Below are positions 25,677-34,086 of a stretch of 64,000 nucleotides of DNA, one piece after another. Position numbers and translations under genes: made by a program. Position 1 is the first letter of the stretch. Each line of letters starts with the position of its first letter. The DNA is from an uncultured Anaeromyxobacter sp. (lineage in GTDB: Bacteria > Myxococcota > Myxococcia > Myxococcales > Anaeromyxobacteraceae): positions 1 to 64,000 of the forward strand of contig CAIQRS010000010.1 of assembly GCA_903874275.1 (NCBI GenBank). The letters are read 5' to 3'. The notes under the pieces are model-generated. The model had not been told where the DNA came from. It saw nothing but the letters and a program-made list of their open reading frames with translations, and made no database searches.

Positions 25677-26662
25677 CAGAGCTCCATCTGGGGGGATTCC
25701 TCGAGCGGCTCGGCCTGGATGCCCTCGCGCCGCAGCGACTGGGCGAACTCGGCGGCGTGGCCGTGCATGGTGAAGACGCGGGACGCTCCGGTGCCCTTCG
25801 CGTAGCGCAGCAGCGACGGGAAGTCGGCGTGGTCGGAGAGCGGGAAGGAGGCGTCCACGTTGCCGTACCAGCGGGCCCCGTCGAGCGCCCAGCCGGTGAG
25901 CACCGCCGTGCGCCGCGGGCGGATCCGGGCGACGGCTGCCGAGCGCGCCAGCTGCGGCGGCACCACCACGACCTCGCCCGGCGCCACCCCCTCCGGCCCG
26001 AGCAGCCGGACGTTGGGGAGCGGGACCCCCTGCTCCTCGTAGACCTGGTTCACCGCGTGGATGGTGGCATGGGCGCGGCAGGGGTAGCCGAGCTCGCCGA
26101 AGTGCTTGAGCACCTCCTGGGCCTTGCCGAGCGAGTAGCCGAGCAGCACCGGCGTGGCGCCGTCGGCGAGCGCGTCGTCCACGAAGCGGCGGACCGCCGC
26201 CAGGACCTCCTCCTTGGGCGGGAAGACGTACTTCGGCAACCCGAAGGTGGACTCCATGAGCAGCACGTCGCAGGGCATCACCTCGACCGGCTCGGCGGTG
26301 CGGGTGGGCTCGGTGCAGAGGTCGCCGGTGTAGCCCACGGCGAGGCCGCCGGGCAGCGTGATGCGGATCTGGGCCGAGCCGAGGACGTGGCCGGCGGAGA
26401 AGAGCTCGAGGGTCAGCTCCCCCAGGCCGAAGGGGGAGCGGTAGTCGGCGGGCAGCACCTCGCTGCCCTTGCGGTCGCCCAGCCGGTGGCGGGCCAGGGC
26501 GGCGGTGGCGCGGGTGGCGATGGTGCGCTCGTGACGTCCCAGGTGGTCGGAGTGGGCGTGGGAGACGAAGCCGCAGGGGCGCTTGCGCCGGGCGTCGAGG
26601 TAGAGCCCGGTTCCGCGCACGCGGAGCTCACCGGCGACCAGCTCGATGGGGGAACGCTTCAC
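25673..26662 (-). CDS. Metallo-beta-lactamase-fold exonuclease (beta-CASP / mRNA 3'-end-processing type)
   Basis: 329 aa from GTG 26662 (VKRSPIELV); the track's longer start adds a low-quality segment. The metal-binding HAHSDH motif is near residue 37. Also present are GYTGDLCTEPTRTAEP, the MESTFGLPKY element and late SDHADFPSLL and TMHGHAAEF motifs. These features match DNA-ligase-associated or CPSF-like exonucleases, which process nucleic acids in the cytoplasm. No ligase gene is adjacent here. It is the first gene of the operon with the pseudouridine synthase and PBP1A. Confidence 0.86.
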   Translation of the reverse strand: MKRSPIELVAGELRVRGTGLYLDARRKRPCGFVSHAHSDHLGRHERTIATRATAALARHRLGDRKGSEVLPADYRSPFGLGELTLELFSAGHVLGSAQIRITLPGGLAVGYTGDLCTEPTRTAEPVEVMPCDVLLMESTFGLPKYVFPPKEEVLAAVRRFVDDALADGATPVLLGYSLGKAQEVLKHFGELGYPCRAHATIHAVNQVYEEQGVPLPNVRLLGPEGVAPGEVVVVPPQLARSAAVARIRPRRTAVLTGWALDGARWYGNVDASFPLSDHADFPSLLRYAKGTGASRVFTMHGHAAEFAQSLRREGIQAEPLEESPQMELW

Positions 26663-26758
26663 GGGGAATGTGTAACAGGGGGGGCTGTCGCTGGCCCGGA
26701 CGATCGGGGCCGGGGGGCGGACCTCGACGGGACGGGGACCTCCGGATTCCGGGGCAGG

Positions 26759-27052
26759 ATGCTGGCCCGCCCGCTGCTCTCGGGCGGGAGCGTGCCCACC
26801 ATCAGCCAGTTCTTCGGGATCGTCATCCAGATGTACTTCAAGGATCACGCGCCGCCACATTTCCACGCAGCGTACGGGGGCGCGTGGGCCACGGTCCGCA
26901 TCGATCCGGTCGGGTTGCTCAAGGGTGAACTCCCGCCCCGAGCGCTGGGGCTCGTGACCGAGTGGGCACGTCTACACCGGGCGGAGCTCCTCGAAGACTG
27001 GGAGCGCGCTCGTAGATTGCAGGCCCTGGATCCCATTCCCCCTCTGGAATAA
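26759..27052 (+). CDS. DUF4160 protein (putative toxin-antitoxin-like partner)
   Basis: 97 aa from ATG 26759, which follows GGGGCAGG; GTG 26792 (VPTISQFFG) is an alternative closer to the family's usual start. The signature MYFKDHAPPHFHA identifies DUF4160. The protein is nearly always encoded beside DUF2442, as here with a 9-bp gap. The pair has been proposed to act like toxin-antitoxin modules, but I know of no demonstrated mechanism. Confidence 0.85.
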   Translation: MLARPLLSGGSVPTISQFFGIVIQMYFKDHAPPHFHAAYGGAWATVRIDPVGLLKGELPPRALGLVTEWARLHRAELLEDWERARRLQALDPIPPLE

Positions 27053-27061
27053 CAATGGGGC

Positions 27062-27328
27062 ATGCGTCTCGTCGCGGTCGTCTCCGTGAAGCTGCTGGGC
27101 GGCTTCGAGGTCGAACTCGGGTTCGACGATGGCTTCGTCCGCCGGATCGACCTCGACCCGTACCTGCACGGACCGATCTTCCAGCCTCTTCGGGACGATC
27201 CGGCCTACTTCCGCCTGGTTCGCGTCGATCCAGAGCTCCGCACGATCTGCTGGCCCAACGGCGCCGACATCGACCCGGAGGTGCTGCGCTACCTCCTCAC
27301 CCCCGCCTCCTGGGAGTCGCCCAGCTGA
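27062..27328 (+). CDS. DUF2442 protein (partner of DUF4160)
   Basis: 88 aa starting MRLVAVVSVKLLGGFEVELGF, with the DUF2442 features FVRRIDLDPYL, GPIFQPLRDDPAYFRLVRVD and ICWPNGADIDPE. It is a small soluble beta-rich protein. It follows the DUF4160 gene by 9 bp and its stop codon ends one base before the EamA gene stop on the other strand, leaving no room for a terminator. Confidence 0.87.
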   Translation: MRLVAVVSVKLLGGFEVELGFDDGFVRRIDLDPYLHGPIFQPLRDDPAYFRLVRVDPELRTICWPNGADIDPEVLRYLLTPASWESPS

Positions 27329-27329
27329 C

Positions 27330-28205
27330 TCACCCCGCAGCGCCCCGCCTGGCCTGCAGCGCCCCTCCCACCTCGGCCACCACGATCCCCACCAGGATGA
27401 GCGCTCCTCCGGCGAGGCCCAGGGGCGGCAGCACCTCGCCGGTGACGAAGTGGGAGAAGACCGCCGCGGCGGGGGGCTCGAGGGCGTAGATGATGGCGGC
27501 CCGGACCGCGGTGGTGTGGCGCTGCGCCCAGTTCATGACGAAGAAGGCGCCCACCGTCATCACCAGGCTCGTGAAGAGGACCGTTCCGACCAGCTCCGGC
27601 GAGGGCGCGAGGCGCACCGGCTCGAAGGCGAGCAGCACGAGGCTCCCCAGGAAGCTCACCGCGATCTGCACGAAGGTGAGCGCCACGAGCGGGTGGCGCG
27701 GGGAGAACTCGCTCGTCCAGACGATCTGGAAGGCATAGGCGAAGGCGCAGCCGAGCGTGAGCAGGTCACCGAGCTGGACGGTGGCCGTCGAATCCCCGCC
27801 GAGCGGCCGGGTGAGCATGGCGAGCCCCACCACCGCCAGCGTCACCCCCGCCCATGCCGGCCCCCCGACCCGCCGCCCCTGCAGAAACTTTGCAATGAGC
27901 GGGACGATGACCACGGCGAGCCCGGTGATGAAGCCGGAGCGGGCCGGGGTGGTGAAGCGCAGCCCGAAGGTCTGGAGCGCGAAGCCGGCGAACATGGCGA
28001 GGCCGAGCAGTCCGCCGTCCCGCAGCAGGCCGGGGGAGGGGCGCTGCCGGCGCAGGAGCCAGATGGCCCCCAGCACCGCGGTCGCGATCCCGAAGCGGAG
28101 CGAGAGGAAGGCCCCCGGGCTCGTCCCGGCGTCGAGGACGCGCTTCACGAGCGTGAAGGTCGTCCCCCAGACGAGCGTGAGCAGGAGGAGTGCGAGGTCG
28201 GCCAC
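27330..28205 (-). CDS. EamA/DMT-family transporter
   Basis: 291 aa with ten transmembrane helices in two homologous five-helix EamA repeats. The first begins ALLLLTLVWGTTFTLVKRVL (WG.TF motif), the second DLLTLGCAFAYAFQIVW. It is an inner-membrane drug/metabolite transporter; the substrate is unknown, and many such proteins export amino acids. GTG 28205 (VADLALLLL) was chosen because the longer ORF start adds a non-membrane Arg-rich stretch that would overlap the divergent promoter. Confidence 0.9.
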   Translation of the reverse strand: MADLALLLLTLVWGTTFTLVKRVLDAGTSPGAFLSLRFGIATAVLGAIWLLRRQRPSPGLLRDGGLLGLAMFAGFALQTFGLRFTTPARSGFITGLAVVIVPLIAKFLQGRRVGGPAWAGVTLAVVGLAMLTRPLGGDSTATVQLGDLLTLGCAFAYAFQIVWTSEFSPRHPLVALTFVQIAVSFLGSLVLLAFEPVRLAPSPELVGTVLFTSLVMTVGAFFVMNWAQRHTTAVRAAIIYALEPPAAAVFSHFVTGEVLPPLGLAGGALILVGIVVAEVGGALQARRGAAG

Positions 28206-28255
28206 GGCGGCGCGGTTGTAGCAGAGGGTGCCCCGGTGGACTAGGTTGCCACCCC

Positions 28256-30412
28256 ATGGCCCGCTTCCCGACCCGGCTCGCGTCCGTCGCCTCCTCGCTC
28301 GTCGCCGCCTCCCTCCTCGCCGCCTGCGCCACCACCCCCGGAGGGGCCCCCGCGCCCGGACCCTCGATGACCACTCCCCTGGCCTACCCCGCCGCGCCCC
28401 GCGAGGAGGTCGTGGACGTGATCCACGGCGTCCCGGTGGCCGATCCCTACCGATGGCTGGAGGATGCGAAGTCCACACGGACGGAGGCCTGGGTGAAGGC
28501 CGAGGACCGGCTTTCCCGCGATTTCCTGGCCGGGCTGCCGGAGCGGGGCGCGCTCGCGAAGCGGATCGAGGAACTGGTGCGGGTCGAGGCGGTGCAGGGG
28601 CTCCCGGTGAAGCGGGGCGGTCGCCTCTTCTACGAGCGGCGCGGCGCGGCGCAGGAGAAGGCGGTCCTCTACTGGAGGGAGGGGGCCGGTCCGGAGAAGG
28701 TCCTCCTCGACCCGAACGGCTGGTCGAAGGACGGGAGCACCTCGCTGGGCGCGTGGTCGCCCTCCTGGGACGGAAAGACGCTCGCCTTCCAGGTGAAGCA
28801 GAACAACTCGGACGAGGCGGTTCTGGAGGTGCTCGACGTCGACCGCGGCCAGCGCTCGGCGGTGGACCGGATCGAAGGGGGCCGGGAGGCTTACCCGTCG
28901 TGGACCCCCGACTCGAAGGGCTTCTACTACTCGCTCTACCCGACCGATCCGAAGATCCCGGAGGCGGACAGGCCGGGACGCATCGAGGGCCGGTTCCACC
29001 GGCTGGGCACCCCGTCGTCGGGGGACGCGCTCGTCCATCCCGCCACCGGGAATCCGAGCATCTCGCTCACGCTGTCGGTGTCGCGGGACGGCCACTACCT
29101 GCTCGCCTCGCTCGACTTCGGCTGGACCTCCAACGACGTCTACTTCCGCGATGCCCGCAAGGACGGCCCCTGGATCCCGCTCGTCACGGGGCGCAAGGCG
29201 CTGTTCCGGGCCTCCTCCTGGAATGACCGGTTCTACGTCCTGACCAACGACGCGGCCCCGATGTGGAAGGTCGTCTCGGTGGACCCGGCCGCGCCGGACC
29301 CGGCTGGCTGGACCACGGTCGTCGCAGAGCGTCCCGACGCCGCGCTGGAGAGCGCCGACGTCCTGGGGGGCCGGCTCGTCCTCCGGTACATGAGGAACGC
29401 CACGAGCCGGCTCGAGGTCCGGGACCTCGACGGCGGGGGAGCCGTCGAGATCGCCTTGCCCTCACCGGGTGCGGTGGCGGGCCTGTCAGGCGATCCGCTC
29501 GATCCGGAGACCTTCTTCGGGTTCGAGTCGTTCACCCATCCCCTGGAGATCCGCTCCCTCCGGGTGGCCACCGGGGCGACCGACCTCTGGTACCGGACCC
29601 GCGTCCCTGCCGACACGTCGCCCTACCTGGTCGAGCAGGTCTTCTACCCATCGAAGGACGGAACGAAGGTGTCGATGTTCGTCGTGCGGCGGCGCGAACA
29701 GAAGCTCGACGGTTCGGCACGGCTGATCCTCACCGGGTACGGCGGGTTCCAGCAACCGATGCTCCCCTACTTCAGCGGTTCCCGCTTTGCCTGGCTGGAG
29801 CGCGGCGGGATCCTCGCGGTCCCCAACCTCCGCGGAGGGAACGAGTACGGGGAGCGCTGGCACGAGGAGGGCATGCTCGCGAAGAAGCAGAACGTCTTCG
29901 ACGACTTCGTCGCCGCCGCCGAGTGGCTCGTCGCGAAGGGGTACACGCGGCCCGAACGGCTCGTCATCTCCGGGGGCTCGAATGGCGGGCTCCTCGTGGG
30001 CGCGGCGATGACCCAGCGTCCCGACCTCTTCGGCGCGGTGATCTGCGTGGTTCCGCTCCTCGACATGGTCCGCTACCACCTGCACGGCTCCGGGAAAACC
30101 TGGATCTCCGAGTACGGGTCGACGGACGATCCGGCCCTCTTCCCGGCGCTCCACGGCTATTCCCCCTATCACCACGTGAAGAAGGGGACGCGCTACCCGC
30201 CCACGCTGCTGCTCTCGGCCGACTCCGACGACCGGGTCGATCCGCTGCACGCCCGGAAGTTCGGCGCGGCGCTCCAGTGGGCCACCACCGGCGGGCCGGT
30301 GCTGCTCCGGGTCGAGAAGAACGCCGGCCACGGCGGGGCAGACCAGGTGAAGCAGGCGATCGAGCAGGGCGCCGACGCCTACGCCTTCACGCTCTGGGCC
30401 ACCGGGCGGTGA
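28256..30412 (+). CDS. Prolyl oligopeptidase (S9A), lipoprotein
   Basis: 718 aa. A lipoprotein signal peptide ends SLLAAC, so the enzyme is anchored in the cell envelope. Residues ~45-440 form the seven-blade propeller preceded by the S9A N-terminal helix (DPYRWLED). The C-terminal hydrolase domain has the nucleophile Ser575 in GGSNGG, the acid in DSDDRV (Asp658/659) and His692 in NAGHGG. It cleaves short peptides after proline. Classical POPs are cytosolic, so a lipidated form points to degradation of extracellular peptides, consistent with amino-acid catabolism elsewhere in the window. Confidence 0.92.
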   Translation: MARFPTRLASVASSLVAASLLAACATTPGGAPAPGPSMTTPLAYPAAPREEVVDVIHGVPVADPYRWLEDAKSTRTEAWVKAEDRLSRDFLAGLPERGALAKRIEELVRVEAVQGLPVKRGGRLFYERRGAAQEKAVLYWREGAGPEKVLLDPNGWSKDGSTSLGAWSPSWDGKTLAFQVKQNNSDEAVLEVLDVDRGQRSAVDRIEGGREAYPSWTPDSKGFYYSLYPTDPKIPEADRPGRIEGRFHRLGTPSSGDALVHPATGNPSISLTLSVSRDGHYLLASLDFGWTSNDVYFRDARKDGPWIPLVTGRKALFRASSWNDRFYVLTNDAAPMWKVVSVDPAAPDPAGWTTVVAERPDAALESADVLGGRLVLRYMRNATSRLEVRDLDGGGAVEIALPSPGAVAGLSGDPLDPETFFGFESFTHPLEIRSLRVATGATDLWYRTRVPADTSPYLVEQVFYPSKDGTKVSMFVVRRREQKLDGSARLILTGYGGFQQPMLPYFSGSRFAWLERGGILAVPNLRGGNEYGERWHEEGMLAKKQNVFDDFVAAAEWLVAKGYTRPERLVISGGSNGGLLVGAAMTQRPDLFGAVICVVPLLDMVRYHLHGSGKTWISEYGSTDDPALFPALHGYSPYHHVKKGTRYPPTLLLSADSDDRVDPLHARKFGAALQWATTGGPVLLRVEKNAGHGGADQVKQAIEQGADAYAFTLWATGR

Positions 30413-30442
30413 CGCCGGCAGCTCAGCTCCTCCTCCGAGGCG

Positions 30443-32161
30443 CTACGCCGGCGCAGGCAGCCCGAGTCGATGGCGCAGCCGATCGAGGCGCGCATCGCCG
30501 CGGATCGGGTCGAACGCCGGCTCGGCTTCCAGGAAGACCACCTGGCCGTTTCCCTTCTCGATGGCCTGGTTGATCCACGTGAAGGCGCCCTCCACGTCGC
30601 CGAGCGCCACGTGGACCTGCGCCACCTCCCAGGCCTGGGTGCGGGCGAGGTCGAACCGGTCGCCGAGACGGCCCACGAGTTCCCGCGCCTCACCGTTCCG
30701 GCCCAGCATCGCGAGGACGTAGGCCTCGTCGGCTCCCTGCCCCACCGGACCGGCGAGCGCCGTCGCGGCCTCGAGCGCGGCGGAGGCCTCCGCCATCCTC
30801 CCTGCCTGGGCGCAGGCCCGGGCCAGCCGCTGGTGTCCCCGGCGGAACCCCGGCTCCATCTCCACCGTTCGCCGGTGCTGCGCGATGCCCTCTTCCCATC
30901 GACGCGCGAAGATCAGGTGGTCGCCCAGGTTCATGTTGAGCCCGACGTCGTGCGGGCCGAGTGCCCGGCCGATCTCCATCTCGGCCACCGCCTCGGCGCG
31001 CCGGCCGGTGATCGTGAGCAGGTCGGCGAGCGCCAGCCGGGCCACGGGAAGGCTGGGAGAGAGCGCGATGGAGCGACGGATCTGCCGCTCCGCCGCCGGG
31101 TAGTCGTACTCGGCGAAGATCTTCGGTCCCGCCGCGACGGCATGCGCCTCGGCCAGCTCCTCGTCGAGCTCGATGGCCTTCCGGGCCGCCTCCGCGCAGG
31201 ACGCGAAGGCCTCGCGGGCGGGGAGGATCCCGTAGACGCCCTGAACGAGGAAGACGAGACCCATCCCTGCGTAGGGAAGCGCCTCGGCCGGATCGATCTC
31301 GATCGCCTCCTGGAAGCATCGCAGCGCGGCGTTGAGCCCTTCCGGGGTCCTCCGGCTCCAGCCGTAGAGTCCGCGGAGGTAGGCGTCGTGGCCCCGGGCG
31401 TCGACCTGCTTGCGCCGGGAGAGGCGGCGCTCCTCCTCCGGCGTGACCTCGGCCTCGATCTCGCGAGCGATCGCGCGGGCCACGTCCCCCTGGATGGAGA
31501 GGACGTCCCGGAAGGCACGTCGGTACTCGCCGGCCCAGAGGTGGGTGTCGGTGGCCGCGTCGATGAGCTGCGCCACCACCTGGACGTCGGGGCCGTCCCG
31601 GATCACCGAGCCCTCGACGACGAACTCCGCCCCCAGCTCCCGCGCGATCTCCGGCAGGGACCGCGCACCCCCGCGGTGACGCGCCGCGGAAGTGCGGGAG
31701 ATGACGCGCAGCGACCGGATCCGCGACAGGCTGGCGATGGTGAGCTCGGTGAACCCGTCGGCGAGGTACTCCTGGTCCCTCTCGCCGGAGAGGATCTGGA
31801 AGGGCAGCACGGCGACGGTGCACGGGCGGGACCGGGTCGCCGGGGAGCGCGCGCGCTCCACCGGGCCCACGAGCCGGTACCCCTTCTTCGGAATGGTCTC
31901 GATCCGGCAAGGCGCTCCCGGCTCGTCCCCGATCGTCCTGCGGAGCAGCGAGACCGCCCGGGTGAGGACCGCCTCGCCGACGTGGGTGCGGGCCCAGACC
32001 TCTTCGAGGAGTTGCTGCCTCGTCACGACCTGGCCAGGGTGGTTCGCCAGGTGCACCAGCACGGCCATGACCTTCGGCTCGAGGCGGGTCTCGCATCCAC
32101 GACCGACGATGGTTCCCCGGGCCGGATCTGCAATCCAGTCCCCCAGGCGAATGGCCGACAC
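30443..32161 (-). CDS. CadC-like winged-helix regulator with TPR domain
   Basis: 572 aa, soluble. Residues ~1-100 are an OmpR/CadC-type winged helix (EPKVMAVLVHLANHPGQVV, TRAVSLLRRTIGD, IETIPKKGYRLVG). Residues ~110-235 are the FlgO/TolB-like segment common in such regulators (VAVLPFQILSGERDQEYLADGFTELTIASLSR). The remainder is repeated TPR-like helices. No transmembrane helix is seen, unlike CadC itself. It is divergent from the lipoprotein at 32285 and may control that gene or itself. Confidence 0.87.
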   Translation of the reverse strand: MSAIRLGDWIADPARGTIVGRGCETRLEPKVMAVLVHLANHPGQVVTRQQLLEEVWARTHVGEAVLTRAVSLLRRTIGDEPGAPCRIETIPKKGYRLVGPVERARSPATRSRPCTVAVLPFQILSGERDQEYLADGFTELTIASLSRIRSLRVISRTSAARHRGGARSLPEIARELGAEFVVEGSVIRDGPDVQVVAQLIDAATDTHLWAGEYRRAFRDVLSIQGDVARAIAREIEAEVTPEEERRLSRRKQVDARGHDAYLRGLYGWSRRTPEGLNAALRCFQEAIEIDPAEALPYAGMGLVFLVQGVYGILPAREAFASCAEAARKAIELDEELAEAHAVAAGPKIFAEYDYPAAERQIRRSIALSPSLPVARLALADLLTITGRRAEAVAEMEIGRALGPHDVGLNMNLGDHLIFARRWEEGIAQHRRTVEMEPGFRRGHQRLARACAQAGRMAEASAALEAATALAGPVGQGADEAYVLAMLGRNGEARELVGRLGDRFDLARTQAWEVAQVHVALGDVEGAFTWINQAIEKGNGQVVFLEAEPAFDPIRGDARLDRLRHRLGLPAPA

Positions 32162-32284
32162 GCTCTCTCCCGTTCGAGGCCTTCGAAAAACCTTACCACT
32201 CCATCAGGACGCCCCACAATCCGCAGCGCTAACGTGCGGTTTCACCCAACGTTTCGAGCGCCTGGACGGCGCGGAGGAGATCGG

Positions 32285-32917
32285 ATGGCACGCAAGCAAC
32301 GGGCTGGTCGTGGGCGCTGGATTCGCGGAGTGGTCTTCACCCTGGCGATGGCGGCAGGGCTGTCCGGCTGCGGAGCGGCGGCTCCCGATTCGGAGCCGGC
32401 GCCGTCCGCGGCGCCGCTGGCCGTCGGCAGCGCCGGGTCCCGTTCGGCCCCGGGGCGACCGATCGCGCTCGTCGCCGAGGGAACGGGCGACGCCGCCTGG
32501 GTCCTTCCCCCTGCCGTCCCCCCGCTGCCGCCCGGTCTCGAGTTCCGGGCCCGGTACACCTACCCGGCCGCGGACGACGACGACCTCCTGGACCTTCAGG
32601 TCTTCCTGACCTGGACGGGGGCGCCGACGGGCCTGCCGATCGCACCGGGGTTCCTCATCACCCACCTCCGCATCCAGGTCGACCGGTTCCAGGTCTCCCG
32701 CCTGCCGGAGCCGAACCTGCTCATCACCGGGACCGTGAGGTCGGTTCCGGTGCCGTCGCCTTTCGGCGCGACGGTCGGGCGGCTCGTCGCCATCACCGGT
32801 GGATTCGCCGAGGGGGCGACGACGACGTTCACGATGCTGGGCGGCCCGGTGGCGGGATCCCACTCCACGACCCTGCCCTCCGCGACGGGCTCCATCACCT
32901 TCGCTCGAAGGGACTGA
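32285..32917 (+). CDS. Lipoprotein of unknown function
   Basis: 210 aa from ATG 32285. A basic n-region (MARKQRAGRGRW), hydrophobic core and LSGC lipobox make a clear lipoprotein signal. An Ala/Pro-rich linker then leads to a beta-rich domain of ~130 residues (RARYTYPAADDDDLLDLQVFL, FLITHLRIQVDRFQV). No family is recognised. It is divergent from the TPR regulator (123-bp gap with a weak CCGCA/TGCGG inverted repeat at 32221-32239). Confidence 0.7.
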   Translation: MARKQRAGRGRWIRGVVFTLAMAAGLSGCGAAAPDSEPAPSAAPLAVGSAGSRSAPGRPIALVAEGTGDAAWVLPPAVPPLPPGLEFRARYTYPAADDDDLLDLQVFLTWTGAPTGLPIAPGFLITHLRIQVDRFQVSRLPEPNLLITGTVRSVPVPSPFGATVGRLVAITGGFAEGATTTFTMLGGPVAGSHSTTLPSATGSITFARRD

Positions 32918-32934
32918 GTCCGAACGGAACGCGA

Positions 32935-33207
32935 CTACTCCGAGGTCGTCGGGTCGATGACGGCCCGCACCTCGGAGACGCGATTGGCCGGAAATCCACC
33001 CATCTGGGCGTGCTTCCTCACGGTGGCCTCGTCCGGAGCGATGTAGACGCAGTACACCTTGTCGTCCACGACGTAGCTCTGGACCCACTGGATCTTCGGC
33101 CCCATCTCGCCGAGGACGGCGCAGGACTTCTGGGAGATCCCCTTCAGCTCGATGGGCGTGAGCTTCCCGGCTCCGGGGATCTCCCGCTCGATCACGTATC
33201 GCGGCAT
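32935..33207 (-). CDS. DUF4242 (SCO4226-like) small protein
   Basis: 90 aa from ATG 33207 with an ideal AAGGAGGG ribosome binding site. The pattern MPRYVIEREIPGAGKLT, WVQSYVVDDKVYCVYIAPDE and IRKHAQMGGFPANRV is that of DUF4242, dimeric ferredoxin-like proteins; the founding member SCO4226 binds nickel. The HAQMGGFP element is the family's C-terminal signature. The ORF track's longer start adds a poor N-terminus. Confidence 0.86.
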   Translation of the reverse strand: MPRYVIEREIPGAGKLTPIELKGISQKSCAVLGEMGPKIQWVQSYVVDDKVYCVYIAPDEATVRKHAQMGGFPANRVSEVRAVIDPTTSE

Positions 33208-33300
33208 GTGTGCCCTCCTTTTCTCCGTATTCGCGGGGAAGGACTCGCCAGCCCGCACCTGTGGGGGCGTAAACGGCCGATGACGGCCTCCTCGCCCGCC

Positions 33301-33711
33301 TCACTTCCCGGCGGCGCGCGCGGCCCGGAACTCGAGCGCCGTCCCGACGGGGAGCCGCTCGATGCGCTCCACCCGGAGCCGGGGCTCCTTCCAGTCCATC
33401 GAGAACCGGACCTCCACCTTGTCGCCGACGGCGAGCCCTCGGGGCACGAGCGTCGTCGCCACCTCGAAGGGCATGACCATGGCGTCCATGCCCACCACCT
33501 TGCCGGTGGCGTCGACGAAGTCGTCGATGGCCTCGTGCCGCACCAGCACCTGCGTCCCCGCGACGACCGTCGAGGGTGGCTGCACGATCTCCCCGCGCAC
33601 GACGTAGACGGGTACCCCGGCCGGCGCCGGAGGTGGCGGCGCGCTGCAGGCCGCGAGCAGGAGCAGCAGCGTCGCGGGCCGGAAGGCGCGATGGACCGGC
33701 CGGCCCTTCAC
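33301..33711 (-). CDS. CusF-like copper-binding lipoprotein
   Basis: 136 aa from GTG 33711, which overlaps the preceding stop (GTGA). The signal peptide ends LLLLLAACS, giving a lipoprotein. The domain matches the periplasmic copper-binding CusF family: VRGEIVQPP, then VRHEAIDDF and VGMDAMVMPFEV, with the expected His, Met and Met ligands, then VGDKVEVRFSMDW. It would buffer or pass on copper in the periplasm. It is the last gene of the terC-channel-cusF run. Confidence 0.84.
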   Translation of the reverse strand: MKGRPVHRAFRPATLLLLLAACSAPPPPAPAGVPVYVVRGEIVQPPSTVVAGTQVLVRHEAIDDFVDATGKVVGMDAMVMPFEVATTLVPRGLAVGDKVEVRFSMDWKEPRLRVERIERLPVGTALEFRAARAAGK

Positions 33712-34064
33712 TTGCCGTCCTCCCCGTCGTTCTCGGCATGGAAGGCGTGGAGCACGTGGGTCATGAAGGGGGCGAGGACGACCGCCGTGCTCGCGATGAG
33801 GACCAGCCCCGAGTAGAGCGCGTAGAGCCCGGCGAAGATCTTGGCCTGGTCCGACGGGAGCGGCTCGGTTGGACCCATCCCGCCCAGGATCATCGCAGCG
33901 CTGTAGAAGGAATCGACCCAGCCGAGCCCGGCGAAGTGGTGGTAGCCGAGGATCCCGACGAGGAGCGAGATCCCGACCAGCGCCCCGGCGATGAGGCCGG
34001 CGCGCAGGAGGCCGTGCCGGAAGACCTGCCGGCGGTGGGCCGGCCCGTGCCTCTTGCTCGCCAT
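33708..34064 (-). CDS. Small two-helix membrane protein resembling a K+-channel pore unit
   Basis: 118 aa. Helix 1 (LIAGALVGISLLVGILGYHHF) and helix 2 (IFAGLYALYSGLVLIASTAVVL) flank a re-entrant-like loop FYSAAMILGGMGPTEPL. This mimics the pore layout of two-helix potassium channels, but the TVGYGD filter is replaced by GGMGP. His-rich C-terminus (HVLHAFH). Similar proteins are often annotated as ion channel or hypothetical. It overlaps the CusF-like gene by four bases and follows terC by 22 bp. An ion or metal transport role is inferred only. Confidence 0.68.
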   Translation of the reverse strand: MASKRHGPAHRRQVFRHGLLRAGLIAGALVGISLLVGILGYHHFAGLGWVDSFYSAAMILGGMGPTEPLPSDQAKIFAGLYALYSGLVLIASTAVVLAPFMTHVLHAFHAENDGEDGK

Positions 34065-34086
34065 GGCGCCTCGGCTCCCCTCCCGA

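Noticed and set aside
26663-26758. Upstream extension of the MBL exonuclease ORF
   Set aside because: The longer translation is Arg/Pro-rich and unlike the family; the GTG start at 26662 gives a normal N-terminus.
30443-32161. Plus-strand 815-aa ORF through the TPR regulator
   Set aside because: Only its last 210 residues (from ATG 32285) have a signal peptide and coding character; the rest mirrors the minus-strand regulator.
33257-33300. Short GGCCG-ATGA-CGGCC stem
   Set aside because: The stem is only 5 bp without a T-run and is common in GC-rich sequence.
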